The position numbers and the translations under genes are program-made. Shown here one piece after another: positions 47,702 to 57,285 of a DNA stretch of 64,000 nt. The notes under the pieces were generated by a model. The model ran no database searches. It saw nothing but the letters and a program-made list of their open reading frames with translations, and had not been told where the DNA came from. The first letter of the stretch is position 1, and each line of letters starts with the position of its first letter. Source of the stretch: Neisseria lactamica (GTDB taxonomy: Bacteria > Pseudomonadota > Gammaproteobacteria > Burkholderiales > Neisseriaceae); assembly GCF_901482445.1 (NCBI RefSeq), contig NZ_LR590477.1, positions 124,001 to 188,000 on the forward strand, written 5' to 3'.

Positions 47702-47995
47702 TTATTCGGCAGCTTGTCGGACGGTCTCCACTTGGACGAGTCCCGGTGCGGGGGCGGCTTGGGGTTTGTTTTCGTGCTGAAGGCTGACGGAGCGAGCCGG
47801 CACGATGGTGGAAATGGCGTGTTTGTAAACCATCTGGGTAACGGAAGTGTTTCTCAAGAGGACGACGTATTGGTCGAAAGATTCGACCTGACCTTGCAGT
47901 TTGATGCCGTTAACCAAGTAAATCGAAACCGGAACGTGCTCTTTACGCAATGCGTTCAGGAAGGGATCTTGCAACATTTGTCCTTTAGCTGTCAT
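47702..47995 (-). CDS. hfq: RNA chaperone Hfq
   Basis: Hfq is the hexameric Sm-like chaperone for small RNAs. The 97-residue protein begins [19 protein letters not shown] and shows the Sm1 and Sm2 motifs ([36 protein letters not shown]). A longer frame upstream lacks support; GGAGC precedes the chosen ATG. Confidence 0.97.
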   Translation of the reverse strand: MTAKGQMLQDPFLNALRKEHVPVSIYLVNGIKLQGQVESFDQYVVLLRNTSVTQMVYKHAISTIVPARSVSLQHENKPQAAPAPGLVQVETVRQAAE

Positions 47996-48128
47996 ATCTT
48001 TTAGCTCCGCTATTATGATTGTGAAATCGGGCAAATGCCCTGTACGTGTGGGATTGTAGCCTTTAATAGGAAAAATTACCAATTTTTTTGTGTTTGAAAC
48101 CGATTTGCACACCGCCTGCCCGGGCGCG

Positions 48129-49067
48129 TCAAGAATGCTGCTGCAACATCCACGATTCGATTTTGCGCGCGTCGTTGACCCGTGTGGCGGATGTGGGCGA
48201 GTTTAACAATACGATGGTAACCGGTTGGTTTTGAATATTGGCCCTGACGACCATAGACCTGCCTGCCTCGCGGATGTAGCCGGTTTTCTGAAGTTCGATG
48301 CGCCATCTGCCTTCCCTGATCAGGGCGTTGGAATTTTTATAGTTTTGCTGCCCGTTTTTAGTCTGCACCGAAGCATAATTGGAAGTCGAGTTGGCGCGTA
48401 TCAGGGGGTAGCGGACGGCGGCGTTAACCATAAGATTGAGATCTTTGGCGGTGGAAACATTATGGAAATTAAGGCCGGTCGGTTCGTAAAAGCGGCTGCC
48501 GTACATACCGAGGCTTTGGGCTTTTTGGTTCATCGCGGCAACAAAGGCGCCCATTCCGCCGGGGTAGGTTCTGCCTAAGGCGTGGGTGGCGCGGTTTTCG
48601 CTGCTCATCAGGCTTAAATGAAGCAGCTCCCTGCGGGTCAGGGACGTGCCGATGGCAAGGCGGCTGCCTGTTCCTTTGAGGCGGTCGATTTCGTCGGGTG
48701 TGATGGTGATGGTTTCATCCATATTTAAATCGGCATCTAAAACGACCATCGCGCTCATCAGTTTGGAGATGGAGGCGATGGGCATAATCCTGTCGGCGTT
48801 TTTCTGATACAGTATTTGCCCTGTTTGGTTGTTGACGACCAGTGCGGATTGGGAGGACAGAATCAGCCCGCCTGTAATAGCCTGGGTATCGGCGGGATAT
48901 ATCGTGCTTTCGGCGAATATTTCTATCGGATCGGAGGAGGCGGGCAGGTTTTGTTTTAAAAACTGCCCCAAAATATCGGTATCCGCGAAAAGTCGGGCAG
49001 AGGGCAGCAGGAAAGCCAAACCGAGGAGTAGGGCGGGACGCAGGTGTTTCAGGGGGCGGGCGGGCAT
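48129..49067 (-). CDS. pbpG: D-alanyl-D-alanine endopeptidase PBP7/PbpG
   Basis: This low-molecular-weight penicillin-binding protein cuts peptide cross-links in periplasmic peptidoglycan. The 312-residue precursor has a signal peptide ([17 protein letters not shown]). The active-site motifs are SISK (S99 nucleophile, K102), SEN (156-158) and KTG (261-263). It corresponds to the neisserial protein often called PBP4. Confidence 0.94.
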   Translation of the reverse strand: MPARPLKHLRPALLLGLAFLLPSARLFADTDILGQFLKQNLPASSDPIEIFAESTIYPADTQAITGGLILSSQSALVVNNQTGQILYQKNADRIMPIASISKLMSAMVVLDADLNMDETITITPDEIDRLKGTGSRLAIGTSLTRRELLHLSLMSSENRATHALGRTYPGGMGAFVAAMNQKAQSLGMYGSRFYEPTGLNFHNVSTAKDLNLMVNAAVRYPLIRANSTSNYASVQTKNGQQNYKNSNALIREGRWRIELQKTGYIREAGRSMVVRANIQNQPVTIVLLNSPTSATRVNDARKIESWMLQQHS

Positions 49068-49283
49068 TTTTGATTCCGTGTATTTGAATATCGGCGTTAT
49101 TTTGTTGAAAAAACAGTCGTCTGTAAAGTGTGCCGCCTGAAAAAAAGCCGTCCGCCTTTTGGCGGTTTCGTTGCCTTGTTATTTTGTTTGCTTTGTAACA
49201 TTTTGTTTTTAAATTGGAACATATTTAATGGTTTGGCGCGGTTTCCTTTATGCCGCCGTGTGCCGTCCGGGTTTGCCCGACGG

Positions 49284-49313
49284 TTGGATATTCCGCCGCC
49301 GGGGCGGTAGAAT
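49284..49313 (+). promoter_or_regulatory. promoter box of the repeated module, copy 4 (partial)
   Basis: TTGGAT, an 18-base spacer ending GGGGCGG, and TAGAAT match the promoter part of the other three copies, but the downstream stem-loop block is missing. It lies about 80 bases upstream of the prxQ/bcp start. Confidence 0.5.
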
Positions 49314-49395
49314 CGGGGTTTGTCTGGAATCAAGCTGATGCACGGGTGTGTGCTGATGCGTTGTTTTAATCGTTGGAATATTGGGAGTACGGATA

Positions 49396-49836
49396 ATGGG
49401 TGTGAAATATGAATTTACCCTGCCTTCGAGCAGCGGTGCGGATTTCCGTTCGGCAGAACATCTGCCTTTGGTCGTGTATTTTTATCCGAAAGACAGTACG
49501 CCGGGCTGTACGACGGAAGGCTTGGATTTTAATGCGCGTTTGGAACAGTTTGAGGCATTGGGTTATACCGTGGTCGGCATTTCGCGGGACGGCGTGAAAG
49601 CGCATCAGAACTTTTGCGCCAAGCAGGGTTTCCGGTTCGAGCTGTTGAGTGACAAGGATGAAACGGTATGCCGCCTGTTTGATGTCATCAAATTGAAAAA
49701 ACTGTACGGGAAAGAGTCGTTGGGCATCGAGCGCAGTACGTTCGTCTTGAATAAGGACGGAGAAATCGTCTGGGAATGGCGGAAAGTCAAGGTGGCGGGT
49801 CACGCGCAGGAGGTATTGGAAACGCTTTCCCGATGA
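49396..49836 (+). CDS. bcp: thioredoxin-dependent peroxiredoxin (Bcp/PrxQ)
   Basis: Bcp reduces peroxides in the cytoplasm. The 146-residue protein has the peroxidatic Cys38 in YPKDSTPGCTTEGLDF. The resolving cysteine found five residues later in E. coli Bcp is absent, so resolution must use another cysteine or a partner. GGGAG lies eight bases before the ATG at 49396. xerD follows on the same strand after a DUS hairpin. Confidence 0.93.
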   Translation: MGVKYEFTLPSSSGADFRSAEHLPLVVYFYPKDSTPGCTTEGLDFNARLEQFEALGYTVVGISRDGVKAHQNFCAKQGFRFELLSDKDETVCRLFDVIKLKKLYGKESLGIERSTFVLNKDGEIVWEWRKVKVAGHAQEVLETLSR

Positions 49837-49844
49837 ATGTCGCA

Positions 49845-49871
49845 ATGCCGTCTGAAGCCTTCAGACGGCAT
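49845..49871 (+). terminator. DUS-pair hairpin between bcp and xerD
   Basis: A 13-base-pair stem with a nominal one-base loop (effectively larger) at 49845-49857/49859-49871, only 15 bases before the xerD ATG, so it may attenuate rather than end transcription. Confidence 0.65.
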
Positions 49872-49885
49872 CGGTTTGGAACGGT

Positions 49886-50761
49886 ATGGAAAACGGTTTG
49901 ATTGACAGGCTGCTGGAAACTTTGTGGTTGGATCGGCGGCTCAGTCGGAATACTTTGGACAGCTACCGGCGGGATTTGGAAAAAATCGCCCGCCGGCTGT
50001 CTTTGTGCGGCAAAACGCTGGCAGATGCGGAAGAAACGGATTTGGCGGCGGCGGTTTATGCCGACGGGGAGCAACGGAGTTCGCAGGCGCGCGCATTATC
50101 GGCGTGCAAACGCCTGTATGCGTGGATGGAGTGGGAAGGGATGAGGGCGGACAATCCCACCCGCCTGCTGAAACCGCCCAAAACCGACAGGAATATTCCG
50201 CCCCTGATTACCGAACAGCAGGTTTCCCGGCTGTTGGATGCGCCGGATACGGAAACGCCGCACGGTTTGCGGGATAAGGCATTGCTTGAATTAATGTATG
50301 CAACCGGCTTGCGCGTCAGCGAGGCGGTCGGGCTGAACTTCGGCAATGTGGATTTGGACAGGGGCTGCATTACCGCGCTGGGCAAGGGCGACAAGCAGAG
50401 GATGGTTCCGATGGGGCAGGAGTCGGCGTATTGGGTGGGACGCTATTACACGGAGGCGCGTCCGGTCTTGTTGAAGGGCAGGAGTTGCGATGCCTTGTTT
50501 GTCAGTCAGAAAAAAACGGGCATTTCCCGGCAGCTGGCGTGGATGATTGTCAAAGAATATGCAAGCCAGGCAGGTATCGGGCATATCAGCCCGCACAGCC
50601 TGCGCCACGCCTTTGCCACGCATCTGGTGCAGCACGGCTTGGATTTGCGCGTGGTTCAGGATATGTTGGGACACGCCGATTTGAACACGACGCAGATTTA
50701 TACCCATATTGCCAACGTGCGGCTGCAAAAGGTGGTTAAAGAACATCATTCCCGAAATTGA
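49886..50761 (+). CDS. xerD: site-specific tyrosine recombinase XerD
   Basis: XerD resolves chromosome dimers at dif with XerC. The 291-residue protein has the catalytic set R143 (ATGLRVSE), K167, H237 and R240 (SPHSLRHAFATHL), H263 (LGHADLNTT) and the nucleophile Y272 (QIYTHI). It stands alone, with no integration-site repeats around it, so it is the housekeeping enzyme and not a phage integrase. Confidence 0.95.
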   Translation: MENGLIDRLLETLWLDRRLSRNTLDSYRRDLEKIARRLSLCGKTLADAEETDLAAAVYADGEQRSSQARALSACKRLYAWMEWEGMRADNPTRLLKPPKTDRNIPPLITEQQVSRLLDAPDTETPHGLRDKALLELMYATGLRVSEAVGLNFGNVDLDRGCITALGKGDKQRMVPMGQESAYWVGRYYTEARPVLLKGRSCDALFVSQKKTGISRQLAWMIVKEYASQAGIGHISPHSLRHAFATHLVQHGLDLRVVQDMLGHADLNTTQIYTHIANVRLQKVVKEHHSRN

Positions 50762-50941
50762 GGTTTTGTTCTCTCATCTGCTTCAGATTAATAAAAAACA
50801 ATCGAAAATAGAAATGCGATAAAAAAATACCAAGAAAACTGCGTCCTCCGACCTTGCAATACGAACTGTTTTTATTTATATTTGCATACGATAATAAAAG
50901 CCGCTATCGGTACGATAGTTTGAGAACACACGGAGCACAAA

Positions 50942-51142
50942 ATGTTTGTCTGCATCTGCAATGCCGTTACCGACCATCAAATCAAGGAAACCATCGCCGC
51001 CGGCGCGACCACAATGGGCGATTTGCAGTCGCAATTGGGCGTGGCGAGCTGCTGTGGCTGCTGCGGAGAGCTTGCCGCCTCGTTTCTGACGGCGCATAAC
51101 GCGCAACCGACGGTTACGGCAGGCATTAGCGTTCAAGCGTAA
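50942..51142 (+). CDS. bfd: bacterioferritin-associated ferredoxin
   Basis: Bfd carries a [2Fe-2S] cluster and releases iron from bacterioferritin. The 66-residue protein has the four cluster cysteines C4, C6, C38 and C41 in MFVCICNAV and SCCGCCGEL. The upstream sequence TTATATTTGCATACGATAATAAAAG (50872-50900 region) resembles a Fur-regulated promoter, fitting induction when iron is scarce. Confidence 0.95.
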   Translation: MFVCICNAVTDHQIKETIAAGATTMGDLQSQLGVASCCGCCGELAASFLTAHNAQPTVTAGISVQA

Positions 51143-51151
51143 AACGGTTTT

Positions 51152-51186
51152 AAAAATGCCGTCTGAACTGTTCAGACGGCATTTTT
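51152..51186 (+). terminator. DUS-pair terminator after bfd
   Basis: A 16-base-pair stem 51152-51167/51171-51186 with a 3-base loop and T run; it also marks the left edge of the A+T-rich toxin/immunity patch. Confidence 0.92.
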
Positions 51187-51213
51187 GCTGTTTTTTGGCT
51201 GCGTGTTAAGACA

Positions 51214-51501
51214 GTGCCGATTTGCTTCAATGATGATTCCGCTATGTATTGGGACGATAAAACAGGGATAATAGTTATCCAAGATAAAAATTCTAATGAT
51301 AGAGGTGCGGCATTCAGACCGGTATCAGGCGAACAATATACAGCAATACAAATAGTTGGCGGAGATAATATTGTAAGGCATAAACTTTATATCCTCGAAT
51401 CTTATCAAGGAAAAGATGGAAATTTTGAATATATCAGAGAAGCAGATGGAAAAATTAATCATAGATTATTTGTCCCTAACCGGCAATTTCCTGAAAAATA
51501 G
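51214..51501 (+). CDS. C-terminal fragment of a polymorphic (CdiA/FHA/MafB-type) toxin
   Basis: A 95-residue frame opens at a GTG without a convincing ribosome binding site. Its segment YWDDKTGIIVIQDKNSNDRG followed by AAFRPVSG resembles a motif that recurs near the C-terminal ends of large secreted polymorphic toxins. The delivery part is absent, so this is a tail without its body. It is A+T-rich compared with the neighbours, lies just after the bfd terminator, and is followed 15 bases on by an immunity-like gene. Confidence 0.45.
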   Translation: MPICFNDDSAMYWDDKTGIIVIQDKNSNDRGAAFRPVSGEQYTAIQIVGGDNIVRHKLYILESYQGKDGNFEYIREADGKINHRLFVPNRQFPEK

Positions 51502-51516
51502 CAGATAGGGATTAAT

Positions 51517-51846
51517 ATGTTAAATGAGATTTTTGAAATTTATTCGAGACAAGGGGAATCTTTGACAGGAATTGGAATTAGAGAAGCCGCATTACCCGTC
51601 CCCGCTGCAATAGACATATTAAATTTATTTATCAATGAGAGAATACTTGTATTGGGGGGAGATATTTATATCAAGAAAGATAATTATTTTTATCAAATAT
51701 ATGATAATTGGTATTACGAGGGAAGTAATTTATTTAACAGTATCGACAAAGCAATGCATTATTTTATCTCAAATAAAATTAGAGAATGCATATGTATCTT
51801 TTGTTTTGAAATATCTGATAAAGGAAGCACAAGAATAGATTTATAG
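51517..51846 (+). CDS. putative toxin-immunity protein
   Basis: The 109-residue, strongly A+T-rich gene encodes a small soluble protein (MLNEIFEIYSRQGESLTGIG...; ILVLGGDIYIKKDNYFYQIY, ending NWYYEGSN). Size, composition and position directly behind a toxin tail fit an immunity protein, perhaps an Imm40-like family, but I cannot place it firmly. The reading frame is intact. Confidence 0.5.
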   Translation: MLNEIFEIYSRQGESLTGIGIREAALPVPAAIDILNLFINERILVLGGDIYIKKDNYFYQIYDNWYYEGSNLFNSIDKAMHYFISNKIRECICIFCFEISDKGSTRIDL

Positions 51847-51947
51847 TAAAACATCAAGATGTTGAATATCATGACTTATAGGAAACCGGCTATGGACATA
51901 CTATCCATAAACAATTAAAACTCAACGATATCACTCACTCAAGATGA
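51846..51947 (+). pseudogene. decayed toxin tail with GHTI motif
   Basis: Directly after the immunity-like gene one frame reads VKHQDVEYHDL, then a TAG (51879-51881), then ETGYGHTIHKQLKLNDITHS before a second stop. GHTI-x-K/R is found at the start of RNase A-like C-terminal toxin domains, so this may be a piece of a second toxin. It is very short. Confidence 0.35.
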
Positions 51948-52124
51948 AGTTTTTGTTTTACGGGCTACCTTGAGTGAGATATATGCAGGTGTATGCGTAG
52001 ATGCAAGGGAATTTGAAATAATCCATGGCGTTGAAAAAGATGAAGTAGATGATTTGCAGAAATATTTTAATGAAATTTATGAAAAAATGACCACTTGGCA
52101 ACCCGTCCCCGAGTCTCTGGTCTG
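51919..52124 (+). pseudogene. 5'-truncated immunity-like gene
   Basis: An open frame of 68 codons lacks any start codon. It reads ISLTQDEVFVLRATLSEIYA and continues ...DAREFEIIHGVEKDEVDDLQ to a TGA at 52122-52124. The pattern resembles small acidic immunity proteins, and it overlaps the preceding toxin fragment in another frame. It appears to be the 3' half of a lost immunity gene. Confidence 0.45.
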
Positions 52125-52165
52125 AAGGCTTGGGATTGTGGAAGCAGAACGGTAAGGAAGTGCCG

Positions 52166-52399
52166 ATGAAACTGACCTTGATGTTTCGCGAATATTGCAG
52201 TTTGTGCCACAAAATGCGCGACGAACTCAAACCTTTTCAAGATGAATACGGGTTTGGCTTGGATGTGTTTGACGTGGATGACGATCCCGCTTTGGAAGAA
52301 AAATACAATGAGCTGGTGCCTGTTTTGTTGGCAGGTGATAAAGAAATCTGCCACTGGTACTTGGATGAGGAAAAGTTGAGGCAGGTTCTCGAATCGTAA
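52166..52399 (+). CDS. glutaredoxin-like thioredoxin-fold protein (DUF836)
   Basis: The 77-residue protein begins MKLTLMFREYCSLCHKMRDEL, with a CSLC redox motif, and continues with a short thioredoxin fold (GLDVFDVDDDPALEEKYNEL; VPVLL cis-proline loop). TAAGGAAG precedes the ATG. It lies at the right edge of the toxin/immunity patch. The redox partner is unknown. Confidence 0.88.
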   Translation: MKLTLMFREYCSLCHKMRDELKPFQDEYGFGLDVFDVDDDPALEEKYNELVPVLLAGDKEICHWYLDEEKLRQVLES

Positions 52400-52435
52400 A
52401 AATGCCGTCTGAAGCAGGACTTCAGACGGCATTTT
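52399..52435. terminator. DUS-pair bidirectional terminator
   Basis: A 15-base-pair stem 52399-52413/52421-52435 lies just after the glutaredoxin-like gene and just after the small minus-strand ORF. Confidence 0.85.
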
Positions 52436-52444
52436 CAGCTTGAA

Positions 52445-52558
52445 TCAACGTTCTTCGCGTTTTTGCGGAACAGAGAACCTGCCGTTAAAGGAGGCGCGTT
52501 TGAATGCTTGGTAAATTGCCAGTCTTCTTCGATGTTGCATATTAACCCTTTCTTTCAT
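52445..52558 (-). CDS. candidate small basic protein, 31-37 residues
   Basis: A minus-strand frame encodes MKERVNMQHRRRLAIYQAFK and ends NGRFSVPQKREER. The inner ATG (52540) has AGGG at good spacing. The peptide is very rich in Arg and Lys and ends 10 bases before a terminator, which favours real expression. I know no family for it. Confidence 0.35.
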   Translation of the reverse strand: MKERVNMQHRRRLAIYQAFKRASFNGRFSVPQKREER

Positions 52559-52715
52559 TTTATTTGTCGGTCGGGAGATTTCGGTTTATTGATTTTCCCA
52601 ATAAAGGTTATGAAATTCATTGTGAGATGTTATCGGCGGCAATCATACCATTTTTTGAACGGGGCGGGGGTATGGCAATGTAAAGATGATGGCCGGTTGT
52701 GTTACTTTCTGGTTT

Positions 52716-52870
52716 TATAGTGGATTAACAAAAACCGGTACGGCGTTGCCTTGCCTTGGCTCAAAGAGAACGATTCTCTAAGGTGCTGAAGCACCAAGTG
52801 AATCGGTTCCGTACTATTTGTACTGTCTGCGGCTTCGTTGCCTTGTCCTGATTTTTGTTAATCCACTATA
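52716..52870. mobile_element. Correia repeat enclosed element, 155-bp form
   Basis: Terminal inverted repeats TATAGTGGATTAACAAAAA/TTTTTGTTAATCCACTATA enclose the full Correia sequence, including the roughly 50-base internal segment (about AAGAGAACGATTCTCTAAGG to GTGAATCGG) that carries the IHF site in this family. It lies 54 bases downstream of the rfbD stop. Confidence 0.96.
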
Positions 52871-52923
52871 TAAAAACCGCCAAGTTTGGGCTTGGCGGCG
52901 GAAACGGTATGAATGAGTGGGGG

Positions 52924-53787
52924 TCAAAGCAGCTTTAAGACAACTTGCGAAAGGGCTTTTTGCCAGTCTGACGGTTTGATGCCGAAGCCGCTTTCGATTT
53001 TGCGGCAGTCCAAAATGCTGTACGGCGGTCTGGAAGCGGCAGCCGGATACTCTTCATCCGAAACGGCTTTCAGTTCGGGAATGGGAAAAGAGGCATCCTG
53101 CCGCAATGCCGTCTGAAAGATGTGCCGGGCAAATTCGTACCAAGATACGGATTTGCCGCCCGCAAAATGGTAAATACCGCGTACCGGCGATGATTGCTGC
53201 AACAGGCGGATGATGGCGGCAGCCAAGTCGCCGGCATAGGTCGGGCAGCCGGTTTGATTGCTGACGACGGGTAATGAAGAACGTTCGTCGGCACGGTTCA
53301 GCATCGTGCGGACAAAGTTGTCCCCGTATTCGCTAAACAGCCAAGAAGTCCGCAGGATAAGGCTGTCGGGATTGGCGGACAGCGCGAGCAGTTCGCCGGC
53401 AGCCTTGGATTTTCCATATATGTTGGGCGGATTGGTAAAGTCGCTTTCCAAATAAGGTTTGTCGGCTTGGCCGTCGAATACATAGTCGGTCGAAATGTGG
53501 ATGAACCGGGCGTGGGCGCGGTGTGCCGCCGAAGCGAGGTTGTACACGGCGGAAGCATTGACGGCGAATGTCGCAGCCGCATCGCCTTCCGCTTTGTCGA
53601 CGGCGGTATAGGCGGCGGTATTCACAACGGCATCGGGCTGGAAATTTTGAATCATACGGCAGACGGCATCGGCATCGGTAATGTCTAAAGATGCGGAATC
53701 CGTTGCAATGGTTTCCCAATCTTCCGGAATGCGGTCGCGCAGGCAGCGGGCGAGCTGGCTTTTCGAGCCGGTCAGTAGAATCCTCAT
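52924..53787 (-). CDS. rfbD: dTDP-4-dehydrorhamnose reductase (RmlD/RfbD)
   Basis: The 287-residue extended short-chain dehydrogenase shows the N-terminal nucleotide-binding start MRILLTGSKSQLARCL, NTAAYTAVDKAEGD, THISTDYVFDG-type HISTDYVFDGQ and the catalytic YGKSK. It would reduce dTDP-4-keto-rhamnose. No rfbA, rfbB or rfbC lies next to it, so the pathway is split or the substrate may differ. A DUS lies inside near 53106. Confidence 0.88.
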   Translation of the reverse strand: MRILLTGSKSQLARCLRDRIPEDWETIATDSASLDITDADAVCRMIQNFQPDAVVNTAAYTAVDKAEGDAAATFAVNASAVYNLASAAHRAHARFIHISTDYVFDGQADKPYLESDFTNPPNIYGKSKAAGELLALSANPDSLILRTSWLFSEYGDNFVRTMLNRADERSSLPVVSNQTGCPTYAGDLAAAIIRLLQQSSPVRGIYHFAGGKSVSWYEFARHIFQTALRQDASFPIPELKAVSDEEYPAAASRPPYSILDCRKIESGFGIKPSDWQKALSQVVLKLL

Positions 53788-53992
53788 AAGGCAATTTCCT
53801 TGATAAAAATGTATTGTAAGACCTGTTGTTGATATTATAGTGCCAAAATTTTGCCGGTGTCCGATGTGCCGGCATTTTGTGTGAAGAGTATTGTTTTATA
53901 CCGACTTCGGCTAAAATAGCGCGATTCGGTTCCGATTCCGATAGTCGAGTGTCGTTTCGGTATTTTTTAAGGCATTTTCAGGGTGATGTGAA

Positions 53993-54856
53993 ATGAGTGT
54001 AACCGGCTTGGTGAAAATTTATTCCGGCAAAGTCCGCGATTTGTACGAAATTGACGATAAACGAATGTTGATGGTTGCTTCCGACCGCCTGTCAGCATTC
54101 GATGTGATTTTGGATGATCCGATTCCGGGCAAAGGGGAGATTCTGACGCAGATTTCCAATTTTTGGTTTAAAAAACTGGCGCATATTATGCCCAACCATT
54201 TCACCGGCGATACCGTGTACGACGTTTTGCCTGAGAACGAAGCCAAAGTTTTAGAAAAACGCGCCGTCGTGGCTAAAAAGCTCACACCGGTGAAAGTAGA
54301 GGCGATTGTGCGCGGTTATCTGGCAGGCAGCGGTTGGAAAGATTATCAAAAAACCGGCTCGGTTTGCGGTATTCGGCTGCCCGAAGGTATGCGGGAAGCG
54401 CAACAACTGCCCGAAGTGATTTTTACGCCCTCAACCAAAGCCGCAGTCGGCGATCATGATGAAAACATCAGCTTTGAAGAATGCGGACGCATTATCGGCA
54501 AAGAATTGGCGGCGGAAGTGCGCGACAAAGCGGTTCGGCTTTACACGGAAGCGGCGGAATATGCGAAATCTCGCGGCATCATCATTTGCGATACCAAATT
54601 TGAATTCGGTTTGGATAAAAACGGTACGCTGACGCTGATGGATGAGGTATTGACTCCCGATTCGAGCCGCTTCTGGCCGGCGGATCAATATGAAGTCGGC
54701 ACCAATCCGCCGTCTTTTGACAAACAATTTGTCCGCGACTGGCTGGAGCAAAGCGGTTGGAACAAAAAAGCGCCTGCGCCGAAAGTGCCTGCCGATGTGA
54801 TTCAGAAAACAGTCGAGAAGTATCGGGAAGCATTGACTTTGCTGACTCAGGATTGA
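53993..54856 (+). CDS. purC: phosphoribosylaminoimidazole-succinocarboxamide synthase
   Basis: PurC joins aspartate to CAIR in purine synthesis. The 287-residue protein begins [20 protein letters not shown] after Met and contains [14 protein letters not shown] and [14 protein letters not shown], both family signatures. It is a single-gene unit ended by a DUS hairpin. Confidence 0.97.
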   Translation: MSVTGLVKIYSGKVRDLYEIDDKRMLMVASDRLSAFDVILDDPIPGKGEILTQISNFWFKKLAHIMPNHFTGDTVYDVLPENEAKVLEKRAVVAKKLTPVKVEAIVRGYLAGSGWKDYQKTGSVCGIRLPEGMREAQQLPEVIFTPSTKAAVGDHDENISFEECGRIIGKELAAEVRDKAVRLYTEAAEYAKSRGIIICDTKFEFGLDKNGTLTLMDEVLTPDSSRFWPADQYEVGTNPPSFDKQFVRDWLEQSGWNKKAPAPKVPADVIQKTVEKYREALTLLTQD

Positions 54857-54868
54857 TTTTTAAGTTTG

Positions 54869-54907
54869 AAGGCCGTCTGAAAGAAATATGGTTCAGACGG
54901 TCTTTTT
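54869..54907 (+). terminator. DUS-pair terminator after purC
   Basis: Stem AAGGCCGTCTGAA/TTCAGACGGTCTT (one G-T pair) with a 10-base loop and a following T run. Confidence 0.82.
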
Positions 54908-55092
54908 ATTGTATCAATACTGGATTTTAAGGATGGTTGCCTTTATAATCCGCAATTGCTTTCAGCGTCCGAAATGCCGTCTGAAAGCTTGTTTACAACC
55001 TGCCGCACGGTCTGAAACCCTAACTATGCACATTCGGATTTTAGTGTGCATTATTAGTGTTTTAGCAGTGCGGTATTTTGAAAGGAACAATG

Positions 55093-57213
55093 ATGTTCGA
55101 CAAACACGTTAAGACCTTCCAATACGGTAATCAGACCGTTACCTTGGAAACCGGCGAAATTGCCCGCCAAGCCGCCGCTGCCGTTAAAGTCTCTATGGGC
55201 GACACCGTGGTTTTGGTTGCCGTTACCACCAACAAAGAAGTGAAAGAAGGCCAAGACTTCTTCCCCCTGACCGTCGATTATTTGGAACGCACTTACGCCG
55301 CAGGTAAAATCCCCGGCGGTTTCTTCAAACGCGAAGGCAAACAAAGCGAAAAAGAAATCCTGACCAGCCGTCTGATCGACCGTCCGATCCGTCCGCTGTT
55401 CCCCGAAGGTTTCTACCACGACATCCAAATCGTAGCGATGGTCGTGTCCGTCGATCCTGAAATCGATTCCGACATTCCTGCAATGTTGGGCGCGTCTGCC
55501 GCGCTGGTGTTGAGCGGCGTACCGTTTGCCGGTCCGATTGGTGCGGCACGCGTGGGTTATGTAAACGGCGTGTACGTTTTGAACCCGACTAAAGCCGAGT
55601 TGGCGAAATCGCAATTGGACTTGGTGGTCGCCGGTACTTCAAAAGCCGTGTTGATGGTGGAATCCGAAGCCAAAATCCTGCCTGAAGACGTGATGTTGGG
55701 CGCGGTGGTTTACGGCCACGATCAAATGCAGGCGGCGATTAACGCCATCAATGAGTTTGCCGACGAAGTCAATCCGGAAGTTTGGGATTGGAAAGCACCT
55801 GAAACCAATGAGGAACTGGTTGCCAAAGTACGCGGGATTGCCGGCGAAACCATTAAAGAAGCGTTCAAAATCCGTCAGAAACAGGCGCGTTCCGCAAAAT
55901 TGGACGAAGCTTGGAATGCGGTAAAAGAAGCCTTGCTTACCGAAGAAACCGACACGCTGGCAGCCAACGAAATCAAAGGCATTTTCAAACACTTGGAAGC
56001 CGATGTCGTCCGCAGCCAAATTTTGGACGGCCAACCGCGCATCGACGGCCGCGACACCCGCACCGTTCGTCCGTTGAACATTCAAACCGGTGTCTTGCCG
56101 CGCACGCACGGTTCTGCACTGTTTACCCGTGGCGAAACCCAAGCTTTGGCGGTTGCAACTTTGGGTACTTCGCGCGACGAGCAAATCATTGACGCGCTGT
56201 CCGGCGAATACACCGACCGCTTCATGCTGCACTACAACTTCCCGCCGTACTCTACCGGCGAAGTGGGTCGCGTAGGTGCGCCGAAACGCCGTGAAATCGG
56301 CCACGGCCGTTTGGCTAAACGTGCGTTGTTGGCCGTATTGCCGAAACCTGAAGATTTCAGCTACACCATGCGCGTGGTTTCCGAAATTACCGAATCCAAC
56401 GGCTCTTCCTCTATGGCTTCCGTCTGCGGCGGCTGCCTGAGCCTGCTGTCTGCCGGCGTGCCTTTGAAAGCACACGTTGCCGGTATCGCGATGGGTCTGA
56501 TTTTGGAGGGCAATAAGTTTGCCGTCCTGACTGATATCTTGGGCGACGAAGACCACTTGGGCGATATGGACTTTAAAGTGGCCGGCACAACCGAAGGCGT
56601 AACCGCGCTGCAAATGGACATCAAAATCCAAGGCATTACCAAAGAGATTATGCAAATCGCTTTGGCGCAGGCCAAAGAAGCGCGTCTGCACATCTTGGAT
56701 CAGATGAAAGCCGCCGTTGCAGGCCCGCAAGAGCTGTCCGCACACGCGCCACGCTTGTTCACGATGAAAATCAACCAAGACAAAATCCGCGAAGTTATCG
56801 GTAAGGGCGGCGAAACCATCCGTTCGATTACCGCTGAAACCGGTACGGAAATCAATATTGCCGAAGACGGTACGATTACCATTGCCGCGACGACCCAAGA
56901 AGCCGGCGATGCGGCGAAAAAACGCATCGAGCAGATTACTGCCGAAGTGGAAGTGGGCAAAGTGTATGAAGGTACTGTGGTGAAAATCCTCGACAACAAC
57001 GTCGGCGCGATTGTCAGCGTGATGCCGGGCAAAGACGGTTTGGTACACATCAGCCAAATCGCACACGAGCGCGTACGCAATGTCGGCGATTACCTGCAAG
57101 TCGGTCAGGTGGTAAACGTGAAAGCATTGGAAGTGGATGACAGAGGCCGTGTGCGCCTGTCCATCAAAGCCCTGCTGGATGCGCCTGTCCGTGAAGAAAA
57201 TGCCGCCGAGTAA
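55093..57213 (+). CDS. pnp: polyribonucleotide nucleotidyltransferase (PNPase)
   Basis: PNPase degrades RNA 3' to 5' by phosphorolysis in the degradosome. From the second of two adjacent ATGs (55093), at best distance from AAAGGAA, it has 706 residues. It has two RNase PH-like domains ([12 protein letters not shown]; second core with [19 protein letters not shown]), then a KH domain ([15 protein letters not shown]) and an S1 domain ([20 protein letters not shown]). The usual rpsO neighbour is absent. Confidence 0.97.
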   Translation: MFDKHVKTFQYGNQTVTLETGEIARQAAAAVKVSMGDTVVLVAVTTNKEVKEGQDFFPLTVDYLERTYAAGKIPGGFFKREGKQSEKEILTSRLIDRPIRPLFPEGFYHDIQIVAMVVSVDPEIDSDIPAMLGASAALVLSGVPFAGPIGAARVGYVNGVYVLNPTKAELAKSQLDLVVAGTSKAVLMVESEAKILPEDVMLGAVVYGHDQMQAAINAINEFADEVNPEVWDWKAPETNEELVAKVRGIAGETIKEAFKIRQKQARSAKLDEAWNAVKEALLTEETDTLAANEIKGIFKHLEADVVRSQILDGQPRIDGRDTRTVRPLNIQTGVLPRTHGSALFTRGETQALAVATLGTSRDEQIIDALSGEYTDRFMLHYNFPPYSTGEVGRVGAPKRREIGHGRLAKRALLAVLPKPEDFSYTMRVVSEITESNGSSSMASVCGGCLSLLSAGVPLKAHVAGIAMGLILEGNKFAVLTDILGDEDHLGDMDFKVAGTTEGVTALQMDIKIQGITKEIMQIALAQAKEARLHILDQMKAAVAGPQELSAHAPRLFTMKINQDKIREVIGKGGETIRSITAETGTEINIAEDGTITIAATTQEAGDAAKKRIEQITAEVEVGKVYEGTVVKILDNNVGAIVSVMPGKDGLVHISQIAHERVRNVGDYLQVGQVVNVKALEVDDRGRVRLSIKALLDAPVREENAAE

Positions 57214-57224
57214 CGCTTAGGGTG

Positions 57225-57261
57225 AAAATGCCGTCTGAACAGGTTTCAGACGGCATTTTTT
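57225..57261. terminator. DUS-pair terminator between pnp and the SafE-like gene
   Basis: A 15-base-pair stem 57225-57239/57245-57259 with a 5-base loop and T-rich end, placed between convergent genes. Confidence 0.9.
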
Positions 57262-57285
57262 ACGGGTATCGGGAATTAATGAGTG

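Noticed and set aside
49886..50761. Phage or island integrase
   Set aside because: Sequence and length match housekeeping XerD, and there are no attachment-site repeats or phage genes around it.
55639..57099. 486-codon antisense frame over pnp
   Set aside because: Antisense shadow of a highly biased gene; phenylalanine- and histidine-rich composition, no start context.
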